64,000 nt of DNA from Mycoplasmopsis lipofaciens ATCC 35015 (GCF_000686585.1 NZ_JMKY01000001.1:124001-188000); one strand, 5' to 3'; positions 11,067 through 21,504 are shown, counted from the first letter of the stretch. The notes: a model not told the origin generated them from the sequence alone. Translations and numbers: made by a program.

Positions 11067-12054
11067 ATTGATGATTTTTTCTAAATTCTAATTCTGTTCT
11101 TACGATGTCTTCTAATGAATATTTAAATTCATAGTTTAATTCTTCTTTTAATTTACTTGAATTTGCTATTAAAATATCTGGATCACCTTCTCTACGAGGT
11201 CCGTATTTAATATCAAGTTTTCTTTTAAGAATAAATTCAAATTTTTTCACAATTTCTAGATTGGAATAACCTTTATTATTACCCACATTATATATATAAT
11301 TTTTTCGATTTTTAATCATGTGTTTAGCTGCTTGATAATGAATATTTGCTAAATCTTTTACATGTATGTAGTCACGAATACATGTTTTATCATGGGTTTT
11401 ATAATCATTTCCATTTATTTTAAAATTTGGATTTTTACCAAAAACATGATAACTTATTGCGGGTACTATATGCGTGATTTCACTATTATTTTTAATTAAA
11501 TAACCAATTCTTTGACTTTCACTTGCTCCTGCAACATTAAAGTATCTTAAAAAAGTGTAGTTAAAATCCTTATGCACTTTTGCATAATCATCAATAATTT
11601 GCTCATCAAAAAGTTTTGATTTTCCATATGGCGATATAGGTTTTTTTGTATCTTTTTCTAAAAAACCATTTTTATGTCTACAGTTTTTGCCATATACAGC
11701 AGCAGATGAAGAAAATATTAAATTTTTAATTTTATATTTTTCCATTAATTTTAATGTGTTAATTATTCCTAAAATATTTGTTTCATAATATTTAATAGGA
11801 AATTTAATACTTTCACCCACTTTAATTAATCCTGCTAAATAAATAACAACATCTGGATTAAAATTTTTAAGAACTTTTTCATAGTCATTTTGGTTTAAAA
11901 CATCTCCAATATACAATTGTTGATTTTCTAGAACAAACTCTTTAAAACCTGTTGATAAATTGTCATATATTGCAACTTCTTGTTTATTATCATTTAATAT
12001 TTCAGCAATATGACTGCCAATATAACCAGCTCCTCCAACCAATAAATATTTCAT
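11065..12054 (-). CDS. galE: UDP-glucose 4-epimerase
   Basis: GalE interconverts UDP-glucose and UDP-galactose using bound NAD, for glycolipid or capsule precursors. The 329 residues are the usual size. The Rossmann motif GGAGYIGSH is at residues 7-15, the SSSAAVYG catalytic Ser region is in the middle, and the YGKSK pair supplies the Tyr and Lys. The start ATG has AAGGAG seven bases before it. The OLD-family gene ends 11 bases upstream on the same strand, so galE may be co-transcribed with that pair. No other Leloir gene is in view. Confidence 0.95.
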   Translation of the reverse strand: MKYLLVGGAGYIGSHIAEILNDNKQEVAIYDNLSTGFKEFVLENQQLYIGDVLNQNDYEKVLKNFNPDVVIYLAGLIKVGESIKFPIKYYETNILGIINTLKLMEKYKIKNLIFSSSAAVYGKNCRHKNGFLEKDTKKPISPYGKSKLFDEQIIDDYAKVHKDFNYTFLRYFNVAGASESQRIGYLIKNNSEITHIVPAISYHVFGKNPNFKINGNDYKTHDKTCIRDYIHVKDLANIHYQAAKHMIKNRKNYIYNVGNNKGYSNLEIVKKFEFILKRKLDIKYGPRREGDPDILIANSSKLKEELNYEFKYSLEDIVRTELEFRKNHQ

Positions 12055-12065
12055 TAAATCTCCTT

Positions 12066-13943
12066 TTACATTAGTACCAATATATCTAATATTTTTTTGA
12101 ATTCTTTTTCTGATTTTTCAAATTTCTTATTGTTTATATCTTCAATTTCTTCTTTTGTATTAAGAGCAATTTCTGGACTTTTATTATTATTTGGTAATTT
12201 ATCCTTAAAAACTTTCTCAATTTCTTTTCACTTTTTATTAATATCGCTTAATTTAATTAATTTTATATGATTTACTTTAGCATTTTCTGATCCTTTTACA
12301 TTGAACAATTTAACAGCTAATTCAAATTCATTTGCTTTTTCATCACCATCAATTAACAATAGTGGGTTACGAACAGATTTTGATAATTCAGTAATGTCTT
12401 CAACATCAACTTCATCTCGTCCTAATCCATTTATTGGTACAAAAATTAATTTTTTATAAATATCATTATTTGTTTTTTTAATTAACCTATTAGCCATTCC
12501 TGTTAAATACAATACATCACTATGACCTTCAACATATATAAGTTGTGTATATTCATTTTCTAAAAGTGATTCTTTTGTAGTAAGTAATAATTTAGATAAC
12601 ATTTCAATTGAATCTTGTGTATTTTTTTTAAAAAAGAATTCAAAATAATTGTGAATTTCAGATCCATAATCATTTTTTCGTATAACTCTAATTTCTTCTA
12701 GATTTCGTATATTTATTCAAAATGATGAATGAGTCGAGAGAACAAATAAAATGTTATTATTTTTTCCAATTTTTTTTAAACTCTCTCTTAAATTCTTTAA
12801 AATTAAGCCATTCAAATTAGTTGCGGGTTCATCCATATAAATTATTTGTCTTTGATCATTTGTTTTTATTGTAATCAAATAAACTAGTAATGAAAATAAT
12901 CATTTAAAACCTAGGGATTGCGTATTTATATCCTCATATATTTCTCTTTTTTTACCATAAATACTGCGTAGTTTCAATTCAATATTTTTTCTAGTTTTTA
13001 AATAATTGCATTTAAATAAATATTTTTTATTAGTTCCTACAATTTCATTTATTTTATTCGAAAAATCATTTAAATAATTATTTATTTTTTCAGTTATTTT
13101 TATTAAATTATCGATATCTGATAATTGAAAATAATAAGATATTTCTTCAATTATATTTTGGTCATATGAATTTAGTATTTTTATTAATGTATTGGTTTTC
13201 TCATTGTCGTTATATTTTTTAATTTCGTTAGCATTAATTATTAAATTATTTGTAATTGATGAATCGTACTCAAATTTTATAGGATTTTTTAGACATAAAG
13301 TTTTATTATTTTCGTATCCTGAATGGTAGGATGGATTTATAAATTTATTTTTTTCTTCTAAAGATAGTTTTTTACTAATTTCTTCTATAAACAATTCTAA
13401 TTTCATATATTCAACAAAATCATTGACAATAATTTTTTCATTGTTTATTATTTTTTTGAATATTTTTATAAAAATATTATTTAAATAAAAGTGTATAGTT
13501 TTCAAATCATATTTGTAATGGCTAATTAAATCTCTAGCATAACGTATTAATTTTTCAACATTTTTTGATTCAAAATAATTAATTTGTTTTTTAAAAGAAA
13601 ATAATTGTTTTTTTAAATAATGATTGTCAATTGGCCCTTTATTTTTATCGCAATAAACAAATTGAAAATATTTATAATTATCATCTTCTTCGAAATAATA
13701 GAAATATACTTCATCATTTTCATTCATATTATATGAATCATAGCAACAATGAATTTTTTCTTTATTTCCAAATTCTTCTAAAACAGATAAAGCACTTAAA
13801 ACATTTGATTTTCCTGAATTATTTTCACCAGTTAATATTAGTAGTCCTTGATTATTTTTGGAATATTCTAGTACTAATTCAGAAACTTTTTTATTTTCTT
13901 TGTCGCCTAGAGATTTTCAATTATTAAAAAATATTTTTTTCAT
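12066..13943 (-). CDS. OLD-family ATPase-TOPRIM nuclease
   Basis: OLD proteins join an ABC/SMC-type ATPase to a TOPRIM nuclease, and several act in phage defence. This one has 625 residues. Walker A GENNSGKS is at residues 39-46. The QSLGFKWLFSL stretch fits the signature of these ATPases. Walker B YMDEPATNLN is near 368, followed by an STHSSFW His switch. The TOPRIM part has the acidic motif YVEGHSD near 470 and LLLIDGDE near 530, so its catalytic Glu and Asp residues appear intact. TGA codons are Trp. Its ATG directly abuts the stop of the upstream gene, so the two are translationally coupled. No UvrD-type helicase is nearby, so it is not a standard Gabija system. Confidence 0.85.
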
Positions 13944-14744
13944 TTATTTATCCTTTTTCTTCTTGACATTTTTTATTTTATTTTGAATTTGTTTAATTAG
14001 TGCTTTAATATTTGGTTTTGCATTTGAATCAAAATAATTGGTAACCAAATTTCTAAAATTTGATAGTAAATTATCAAAACAATGCCCGTTTCATATTTCG
14101 TCTAAAACCATTAGAAAATTTTTTTTAGATTCGCTTATGTTCTCATCTTCTAGCAATAAAAATATTTCTTTTAGTTTCTCTTCATATTTAGTTTTTTTAT
14201 TTTTTATAAATTTATTTATATTTGTTTTAAATTCTTTAGATAATGAATATTCACTATTATATTTTCTAAAAGTTGAAATTATATTTGAGTCTTTATAATT
14301 TGTTAAAAAATTTAAACAATGTTCAAGTGATAAAGATTTATTTTCTTTTCGTTCCATAAGCTTAAATAAAATTGAATTTATTTCTGAAGAAATTGTTATT
14401 AAAATTGAAGCATCAATTTTTTGGAATTCTTTTTTAGTTTTAACTTGCAATAATTTACTTTTAATTATTTTTTGAGTTTCTAAAATATTTGAATTTTGTA
14501 ATTTGGATTCATTTTTAATTAAAAGACATAAAAACTTTATGTAATTGTCGATAGTTAAATTGTTTTCGTGTTCTAAAAATTCGAATATTTTTCTATATTT
14601 ATTATTACTTGTTTTATTGTTATTTATATATTTAATTAGTTCATTATAAGTTTCAACAGTATTTAATTCCATGTAATAGGAAATCATTTCTAAATTTAAA
14701 TCTGAATCACTTATTTTATTTAATAATTGACTCTTTTTATTCAT
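13944..14744 (-). CDS. Unknown helical protein coupled to the OLD nuclease
   Basis: I do not recognise this 266-residue protein. It is rich in Lys, Glu, Asn, Leu and Ile with short heptad-like runs and no signal peptide or membrane segment, so it is probably an all-helical cytosolic protein. The C-terminus is strongly basic (KNVKKKKDK). The ATG at 14744 has GGGG about seven bases upstream; a GTG at 14750 is possible but too close to that site. It is the first gene of the pair, and the stop TAA is immediately followed by the ATG of the OLD gene. That tight link suggests a partner or regulator of the nuclease. Confidence 0.75.
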
Positions 14745-14857
14745 TAACACCCCTTTTTCTATTAAATTATATTTTTTTATTTTAATTATTTATCTTTTTT
14801 ACTAAAAATACTTTAAATTAAGAATTATTGAGAAAATTTATATGTATTGTTTTATAC

Positions 14858-14863
14858 TATAAT
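14858..14863 (+). promoter_or_regulatory. -10 box of uvrB, predicted leaderless start
   Basis: A perfect TATAAT ends seven bases before the uvrB ATG. Transcription normally starts about seven bases after the -10 box, so the message should begin at or next to the start codon. No ribosome site is present. No good -35 is seen. Confidence 0.65.
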
Positions 14864-14869
14864 ATTAAT

Positions 14870-16855
14870 ATGTCAATTTATAAATTAGTATCAAAATATA
14901 AACCTGCTGGTGATCAACCCCGAGCAATTCAAGAATTAGTACAAAATATTAAAGATGGAATGAAATATCAAGTTCTAAAAGGGGTAACAGGTAGTGGTAA
15001 AACATTTACTATTGCAAATGTTATAAAAGAGTTTAATCGTCCTATTTTGGTTCTTTCACACAATAAAACTTTGGCAAGCCAATTGTATAGCGAATTAAAA
15101 AGTTTTTTTCCTGAAAATAAAGTTGAATATTTTGTATCATATTTTGATTATTATCGTCCTGAAGCCTATATTCCTGAAAGTGATTCGTTTATAGATAAAA
15201 CAAGCAAGCAAAATAAAGATTTAGATGCTATGAGAATGAGTGCTGCTAACTCTGTATTAACAAGAGATGATACTATAATTGTTGCTTCTGTTAGTGCAAT
15301 ATACGGAGCTTTGAATCCAAAGGAATATTATTCATCTATTATGCCAATAAATGTTGGTATGCAAATTTCTCGACAAGATTTTTTAAAACAATTGGTATTA
15401 AAAAATTATCAAAGAAATGAAGTTGACTCAACTTTAGGAAGTTTTAGTTCTAAAGGCGATATTGTGTTTATTAGACCAGCTCATGATGATCAATATTTAA
15501 TTAGAGTAGATTTCTTTGGTGATGAAATTGATTCAATTAAAACAGTTCATCCTGTGACAAAAGAAGTTTTAGAAAGTTTTAAAAAATTCACTATTTTTCC
15601 TGGTGATGCATACACTGTTGATCACGATGTTATTAACGAAGCATGTTTAAAAATTCAACAAGAATTGCAAGAAAGAATTAAATATTTTACGAATAATAAC
15701 AAATTATTAGAAGCTCAAAGAATTAAAGAAAGAACTGAAAAAGACATAGACTCTTTAATTGAGTTTGGCATATGCCCTGGAATTGAAAATTATGCTCGCT
15801 ATATGGATAGACGTGAAGAAGGGGAAAGACCATATACATTATTGGACTATTTTATGAATAAAAAACCAATTTTATTCATCGATGAATCTCATATGATGAT
15901 ACCACAATTAAATGGAATGTATAGAGGAGATAGAGCAAGAAAACAAACACTTGTTGATTATGGTTTTAGATTGCCAAGTGCCTTAGATAATAGGCCACTA
16001 CGTTTTGATGAATTTGAAACAGAATTTGATTTTCAAACGGTTTATATTTCTGCAACTCCTGCTGAATATGAATTAAATCAAACACATGGCTTAATTACTA
16101 GATTATTTGTTAGACCAACAGGATTATTAGATCCAAAAATTGAAATTAGATCTTCAAAAAATCAAGTCGAAAATATTTACGATGAAATTCAAAAACAAAA
16201 AAATAATAATGAAAGAACGTTAATATTAACAACAACAAAACGCTTTGCTGAAGAATTAACTAGACATTACTTAGAAAAGAATGAAAAGATAGCTTATATT
16301 CATGCTGATCATAACACTTTTGAAAGAAATGAAATATTACGTAAATTGCGTAAGGGTGTTTATGACACTGTAGTTGGAATTAATTTATTGCGGGAAGGAA
16401 TTGATTTACCAGAAGTTAGTTTGATTATTGTTTTAGATGCTGATAAAGAGAGTTTTTTTAGAAATACTCGAAGTTTAATTCAAATTGCAGGACGAGCAGC
16501 TCGTAATAGTAATGGTCGAGTTATATTTTATGCAGATAAAATTTCTAAAAGTATGCAAGAAACTATTGATGATAATTTATACAAAAGGGAATTACAAAAA
16601 AAATATAATAAAAAACATAATATAATTCCGCAAACAATTGTTAAGCCAATTCCCGAACCTATACAAGGTGATGGTTTAGAGGGTGCTATTCAATTTTATT
16701 TTAATAATGAAACTAAAAAAGATAAAACCATTTCTAAAAATGAAGTTATTAATAAACTTCGTGAGCAAATGAATCAAGCTGCCAAGGAATTGGATTATGA
16801 AAGAGCTATAGAGTTAAGAGACATAATATTAGAATTACAAGCTAAAGATAAATAG
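14870..16855 (+). CDS. uvrB: Excinuclease ABC subunit B
   Basis: UvrB is the helicase-like ATPase loaded by UvrA on damaged DNA, where it recruits UvrC. The 661 residues match the family. Walker A GVTGSGKT is at residues 38-45, the [12 protein letters not shown] beta-hairpin follows, the DESH box is near 334, and the C-terminal UVR domain ([15 protein letters not shown]) contacts UvrC. A longer reading frame starts upstream, but [17 protein letters not shown] is where UvrB homologues begin. The TATAAT at 14858 lies inside that extension, so ATG 14870 is the start. UvrC is not in the window. Confidence 0.97.
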   Translation: MSIYKLVSKYKPAGDQPRAIQELVQNIKDGMKYQVLKGVTGSGKTFTIANVIKEFNRPILVLSHNKTLASQLYSELKSFFPENKVEYFVSYFDYYRPEAYIPESDSFIDKTSKQNKDLDAMRMSAANSVLTRDDTIIVASVSAIYGALNPKEYYSSIMPINVGMQISRQDFLKQLVLKNYQRNEVDSTLGSFSSKGDIVFIRPAHDDQYLIRVDFFGDEIDSIKTVHPVTKEVLESFKKFTIFPGDAYTVDHDVINEACLKIQQELQERIKYFTNNNKLLEAQRIKERTEKDIDSLIEFGICPGIENYARYMDRREEGERPYTLLDYFMNKKPILFIDESHMMIPQLNGMYRGDRARKQTLVDYGFRLPSALDNRPLRFDEFETEFDFQTVYISATPAEYELNQTHGLITRLFVRPTGLLDPKIEIRSSKNQVENIYDEIQKQKNNNERTLILTTTKRFAEELTRHYLEKNEKIAYIHADHNTFERNEILRKLRKGVYDTVVGINLLREGIDLPEVSLIIVLDADKESFFRNTRSLIQIAGRAARNSNGRVIFYADKISKSMQETIDDNLYKRELQKKYNKKHNIIPQTIVKPIPEPIQGDGLEGAIQFYFNNETKKDKTISKNEVINKLREQMNQAAKELDYERAIELRDIILELQAKDK

Positions 16856-16883
16856 ATTTAATAATTTTTTAGCTTGTTTTTTT
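16837..16883 (+). terminator. Terminator of uvrB
   Basis: A 10-bp perfect stem pairs 16837-16846 (inside the uvrB 3' end) with 16868-16877 and is followed by seven T residues. The left arm encodes the last residues of UvrB. Confidence 0.8.
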
Positions 16884-17054
16884 ATATCTGAAATATATAC
16901 AACTCTTTTCGGTGTATCTTTTTTAAAAACGATTAAAAATTATAGAAAACATGTTTAAGGCAATAAATAAAGAAAAAATGATTATTTTTATCAAAAAGTT
17001 CAAAATTAAGAAAAAAATATATGTTTTTTTAACTTTTTTAGATATATAAATTTT

Positions 17055-17249
17055 TTGAAGTTTTAATATTATTATCTATATATAAAATTATTTAATTATT
17101 TGCTTTCGTTTTTTAACTTTTTTTATAGAATTAGAAAGCAACTATTACGATGAAGCATAAGGTTGTTAATTTGCCAAAATGTTGTTGAGGACAAGTTAAG
17201 TAATTTATGTGGAGTAAAGTTCAAAGTAAAGAACAAAAGGAGACAACAC
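17055..17249 (+). promoter_or_regulatory. Promoter and leader of the S10 ribosomal operon
   Basis: This is the active part of the 393-base gap between uvrB and rpsJ. TTGAAG at 17055-17060 and a TATATA/TATAAA block at 17079-17086 form a plausible promoter. The leader of roughly 155 bases then holds a perfect 8-bp stem (17100-17107 with 17134-17141) and ends in AAGGAG seven bases before rpsJ. It may carry autogenous control, but it does not visibly match the L4-binding leader of E. coli. The first part of the gap (16884-17054) is AT-rich with no gene I can see. Confidence 0.6.
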
Positions 17250-17558
17250 ATGAGTAAATTAAATATCAAAGTTAAAAGTTTTGATCATGCTTTAGTGGAT
17301 TTCGGTGCAAAAAAAATTGTTGAAATTGCATCAAAAAATAACATTAAGGTTAGTGGACCAGTTCCTCTTCCAACAAAAAGAGAAGTGGTTACTATTTTAA
17401 GATCAGTACACGTTAACAAAAAATCTCGTGAACAATTTGAATCAAGAACATACCAAAGATTAATTACTTTAATTGATCCTAGCGATAAAGCTTTGGATCA
17501 AATTAAAAGATTTGAATTACCAAGTGGTGTTGAAGTTCAAATTTCACAAAAAAGATAA
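17250..17558 (+). CDS. rpsJ: 30S ribosomal protein S10
   Basis: S10 sits in the 30S head and, with NusB in many bacteria, helps antitermination. The 102 residues carry the family features: an N-terminal KVKSFDHALVD strand, the GPVPLPTKRE turn and VHVNKKSREQFE. An upstream in-frame extension to 17163 has no ribosome site; ATG 17250 follows AAGGAG by seven bases and gives the normal N-terminus. It heads the S10-spc cluster and is separated from rplC by an 80-base gap with a hairpin. Confidence 0.98.
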   Translation: MSKLNIKVKSFDHALVDFGAKKIVEIASKNNIKVSGPVPLPTKREVVTILRSVHVNKKSREQFESRTYQRLITLIDPSDKALDQIKRFELPSGVEVQISQKR

Positions 17559-17561
17559 AAT

Positions 17562-17586
17562 CCATCTTGTTTTAAACAAGCGATGG
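17562..17586 (+). other. Hairpin between rpsJ and rplC
   Basis: CCATC pairs with GATGG and the inner TTGTTT with AAACAA, giving about 11 bp around a tiny loop with a two-base bulge. No T-run follows, so it is unlikely to be a full terminator. RNA processing or attenuation are possible roles. Confidence 0.55.
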
Positions 17587-17638
17587 TCATTATGTTGAAA
17601 TGAATCAACTAATGTACAAATTATTTAAGGAGACTATT

Positions 17639-18472
17639 ATGAAAGGAATCTTAGGACGTAAAGTTGGAATGACTCAAATCTTTACTGAATTCGGTCAAAT
17701 TTTACCAGTTACAGTAATTGAAGTTGAACCAAATGTTGTTACTAAAGTTTTAACCGCAGATAAAAATGGTTATGTTGCAACCCAATTAGCTGTTGGTGAA
17801 AGAAAACAAAATCAAGGTAATAAACCTTTAAAAGGCCAATTTGCCCAAGCGAAAACAACACCTAAGCGCTACGTAAAAGAAATTCGTGACATGTCTGGTT
17901 ACGAATTAGGACAAAGTGTTAAAGCAGATATTTTTGCTGTTGGAGAATTAGTAGATGTTACTGGAACTTCAAAAGGTAAAGGATTTGCGGGTACAATTAA
18001 AAGATGAAACCAACACATTGGACCTAAATCTCACGGTGGTGGTGGTGGTAGCCAACCTATTAGACAAACAGGATCATTAGGTGATATTGCCGGTAACCGT
18101 GTTTTCAAAGGTATGACAATGCCTGGACATTTAGGAGCTGTTAGAACTACAGTTCAAAATTTAGAAATTGTTAAGATAGATATTGAAAATAATTTAATTT
18201 TAGTAAAAGGTTCTATTCCTGGACCTAAAAAGTCATATGTGATTATTAAGGAAGCTGTTAAAGGTTTACCAAATCACGAAGGTGTTAAATTAGTTGATGT
18301 TAAAGAAGTAATTAGAATGAATGAATTAGTTGAACAAGCTAAAAAATACAATATCGAAGTACAAGTTGGAATGCATTCAAGTGAATTAGAACCTCTAATT
18401 AAAGCTGCCGAAGAAGCAGAAGAGGCTAAAAAAGTTCAAGAAAAAGCACAAGAAGCAGAAGGAGATAAATAA
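17639..18472 (+). CDS. rplC: 50S ribosomal protein L3 with long C-terminal tail
   Basis: L3 is an early-assembly protein whose loop reaches the peptidyl transferase centre. The core has [13 protein letters not shown] at the N-terminus and the loop [19 protein letters not shown]. The protein is 277 residues against about 210 in most bacteria. The extra part is C-terminal, Glu/Ala/Lys-rich and predicted helical ([17 protein letters not shown]). An in-frame ATG at 17600 exists, but AAGGAG sits right before 17639, which also gives the family start. One internal TGA is Trp. Confidence 0.97.
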
Positions 18473-18474
18473 TC

Positions 18475-19482
18475 ATGGCTGATACTAAAAAAACTAAATT
18501 ATCAGTAGCTAATGATGCAAAAGAAGTAAAGAAAACTTCTACTGCGAAAAAAACAGCAGCTGCTAAATCAACCAAAACTAAAAAATCTACAACTGCAAAT
18601 TCAACTTCAAAAGCAGAAGCAAAAGCTCAGGAAACAAAAAAAACAAGAGCTACTAAAAAAATTGCAGCAGAAATCAAATCTGAAAAAGCTAAATCAGCAA
18701 CACAAGAAGTAAAAAATAAAGCAGCAGTTGCAGCAAAAGCTAAAGCAGAAATTGATGAAGTTAAAAAAGCAGCTGCAGCAACTAAACGTACTGCTAAAAC
18801 TATTACTTCAACAGATACAAAATTATCAAATGTTAAAATTAAAGGTGCTAAAAGAGCAACTAATGAAAAATTTACAAAAGTTATTATTTTAGATTTTGAT
18901 AATAAAAAATTACCTAAAGAATTATTTTCATCAGAAAAAATTTATGAACAAGCAATTTTTGACACCATTATGTCTGAGAGAGCATCAAGACGTCAAGGAA
19001 CACATGATGTTAAAAATCGTGCAGAAGTTCGTGGTGGTGGTAAAAAACCTTGAAGACAAAAAGGTACAGGACGTGCACGTGCAGGTTCTACAAGATCACC
19101 AATTTGAGTAGGTGGTGGTAGAGCATTTGGTCCTACACCAGAAAGAAATTACACACTTAAGGTTAATAAGAAAGTTAAAAAAGCAGCATTTATTAGTGCT
19201 TTAACAATTCTTTCAAATAACCATTCAGTTGTTATTGATGATTTTAAATTAGCAAAAATCTCAACACAAGCAGCAGCTAAAAAATTAATTAGTTTAAAAA
19301 TTCAAAATCTAAAACATATTTTGATTGTTACAAATGATGAAATTGTTTATAAGTCTGTAAATAATTTACCAAATGTTATTTGTGTTAAACCAAATAGTGT
19401 TTTAGTTGAACAATTAATTTGAGCAGATGCATTGGTATTATCAAATGAAGGATTAAAGATCTTTGAAGGGAGAATTAAATAA
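18475..19482 (+). CDS. rplD: 50S ribosomal protein L4 with 120-residue N-terminal extension
   Basis: L4 binds 23S rRNA and its loop lines the exit tunnel; in some bacteria it represses its own operon. The conserved part starts near residue 125 ([15 protein letters not shown]) and includes the tunnel loop [20 protein letters not shown]. In front is a lysine/alanine/threonine-rich, low-complexity segment with no counterpart in normal L4, making 335 residues against about 205. The start ATG follows AAGGAG and is two bases after rplC. The stop overlaps the rplW start (TAATG). Confidence 0.96.
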
Positions 19483-19973
19483 TGGAAGTAACACAAATTA
19501 TCCGTAGACCTATTCTTACTGAAAAGTCTAATATTCAACAACAAAATAATACTTATACATTTGAAGTAGCTTGAAATGCAAATAAATTTCAAATTAAAGA
19601 AGCTATTGAATTTATTTTTAAAGTAAAAGTTGCTAAAGTAAATACTCTTAAAGTTGATAAAAAATATAAAAGAGTAGGACGTTTTGAAGGTTTTGAAAAC
19701 CGTTATAAAAAGGCTATTGTTACTTTATCAGAAGGTGTTATTAATTTCTATCCAAACGAAGTAGAAGCACAAGATAAAGCAGATAAGAAAGCTAAAGAAG
19801 TAGCTAAGGCAAAAGAAGCTGAAAAAGCAGATGCTAAGGCAAAAGAAGCTAAATTGGCAGAAAAAATCGCTGCTAAAAAAGCTGCTAAAAAAGTTGATGC
19901 AAAATCAACTACAACAAAAAAAGCTTCAACAACTACAAAAAAAGTAGCAAGAAGCGGTAAAAAAGAAAAATAG
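19482..19973 (+). CDS. rplW: 50S ribosomal protein L23 with C-terminal extension
   Basis: L23 sits at the tunnel exit and docks trigger factor, SRP and the Sec translocon. The core (residues 1-98) has the [10 protein letters not shown] start and [10 protein letters not shown]. From about residue 98 a Lys/Ala/Asp-rich tail of some 65 residues follows ([20 protein letters not shown]), ending very basic. Total 163 residues against about 95 typically. TGA codons are Trp. The start overlaps the rplD stop by one base. Confidence 0.96.
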
Positions 19974-20023
19974 AGGATTTAATTTTGCTTAAAAGAAAAA
20001 ATTCCTCAAATATTTTTAAGCAA
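19973..20023 (+). promoter_or_regulatory. Structured spacer before rplB
   Basis: A perfect 10-bp stem (19985-19994 with 20014-20023) ends on the bases that touch the rplB ribosome site AAGGAG (20022-20027). GAGGA at 19973-19977 can pair with TCCTC at 20003-20007 in the loop, which interleaves with the first stem. This may form a pseudoknot or two competing folds controlling rplB translation. Confidence 0.5.
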
Positions 20024-20033
20024 GGAGAAAGAA

Positions 20034-20879
20034 ATGGCAATTAAACATTACAAGCCAACTACGAATGGTCGTCGTAATATGTCATCTCTTAATTACAATC
20101 AAAATTTAAGTGGTCACGCACCAGAAAAATCTTTAATGGTTATTCTTAAGAATAATGCTGGTAGAAATAATCAAGGTAAGATTACAGTACGTCATCACGG
20201 TGGACGTGTTAAGAGATATTACAGAATTATCGACTTCAAACGTAATAAAGATAATATTTCAGCAAAGGTTAAATCAATTGAATATGATACAAACCGTTCA
20301 GCTAATATTTGTTTATTAGCATATGCTGATGGAGAAAAAAGATATATCCTAGCCCCACAAGGGATTAAAGTGGGACAAACAGTTATGTCAGGAACTAATG
20401 TTGATATTTTAGTGGGTAATACATTACCTCTAGCAAATATTCCTGAAGGTACATTTGTACATAATATAGAAATGCAACCAGGTGGTGGTGGCATTATTGC
20501 AAGAAGTGCTGGAACTTCAGCTCAAATCTTGGGTAAAGATGAAGATGGAAAATACGTTGTATTGCGTCTAAAATCAGGCGAAATGCGTCGTATTCTAGCA
20601 CGTTGTCGTGCAACTATTGGAACAGTTGGTAATGAAGAACACTCATTAGTTGATCTAGGTAAAGCAGGACGTAATCGTCATAAAGGTATTAGACCTACTG
20701 TACGTGGTTCTGTTATGAACCCTGTTGATCACCCTCATGGTGGTGGTGAAGGTAAACAACCTGTTGGACGTAAAGCTCCTCTTACCCCTTGAGGTAAAAA
20801 AGCTCTTGGTGTTAAAACACGTAAAACTAAGAAATCTTCAAATAAATTAATTTTAAGAAGAAGAAAGGATGCTAAATAA
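20034..20879 (+). CDS. rplB: 50S ribosomal protein L2
   Basis: L2 is needed for subunit joining and peptidyl transfer. The 281 residues are normal. The conserved C-terminal [12 protein letters not shown] motif holds the His important for activity, and the N-terminal [14 protein letters not shown] fits the family. One TGA (LTPWGKK) is Trp. Its ribosome site touches the right arm of the upstream hairpin. The stop overlaps the rpsS start as TAATG. Confidence 0.98.
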
Positions 20880-21154
20880 TGGCTCGTAGTTTAAGAAAAG
20901 GACCATTTGCTGACGAACATTTACTTAAAAAAGTAGATGCTATCGTTGAAGGTAAAGCACCTAAAAAACCTATAAAAACATGATCAAGAAGATCGACAAT
21001 TTTTCCTAATTTTATAGGTTTAACATTCCAAGTACATAATGGTCGTCAATTTATAGAAGTTTATGTAACAGATGACATGGTTGGTCATAAATTAGGAGAA
21101 TTTGCTCCTACACGTACCTTCTCAGGTCATGGTGCAGATAAAGGTAAGAAATAA
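20879..21154 (+). CDS. rpsS: 30S ribosomal protein S19
   Basis: S19 forms a complex with S13 in the 30S head near the A-site tRNA. The 91 residues begin [10 protein letters not shown] and include [17 protein letters not shown] and the HNGRQF ... [13 protein letters not shown] block, all diagnostic. One-base stop/start overlaps on both sides (with rplB and rplV) show tight coupling. Confidence 0.98.
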
Positions 21155-21495
21155 TGGCTCAACAAGCACAAGCACATGTAAAAATGCAACGTATTTCTGC
21201 TCGTAAAGCTAGATTAGTTGCTGATTTATTTAGAGGCAAAGACATTCGTAATGCTTTAGGTATTCTAAATAATACAAACAAAAAAGCTTCAAAAATATTT
21301 ATTAAACTTCTAAACGCAGCTGTTGCGAATGCAACAAACAACCATGGAATGGATGCTTCAAAATTATTTGTAAAAGAAATCTTAGTAAACGAAGGACCAA
21401 CATTAAAAAGATATCAACCACATTCACAAGGTCGCGCATTCTCAATTTTAAAACGTACATCACACATGACAATTACATTAGAAGAAAAGGAATAG
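21154..21495 (+). CDS. rplV: 50S ribosomal protein L22
   Basis: L22 lines the exit tunnel with its beta-hairpin, a site of macrolide-resistance mutations. The 113 residues include the start motif [16 protein letters not shown] and the hairpin tip in [24 protein letters not shown]. The length is normal, so unlike L3, L4 and L23 it has no tail. It is nine bases ahead of rpsC. Confidence 0.98.
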   Translation: MAQQAQAHVKMQRISARKARLVADLFRGKDIRNALGILNNTNKKASKIFIKLLNAAVANATNNHGMDASKLFVKEILVNEGPTLKRYQPHSQGRAFSILKRTSHMTITLEEKE

Positions 21496-21504
21496 GTAAA
21501 AAGT

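Noticed and set aside
12066-14744. Standard Gabija system
   Set aside because: No UvrD-like helicase is adjacent; the partner is an unrelated helical protein.
14828-14869. Longer N-terminus for UvrB
   Set aside because: The extension covers the TATAAT box, has no ribosome site, and homologues start at MSIYK-like sequence.
17163-17249. Longer N-terminus for S10
   Set aside because: Non-ATG start without ribosome site; the extra residues are not found in S10, and AAGGAG lies before 17250.
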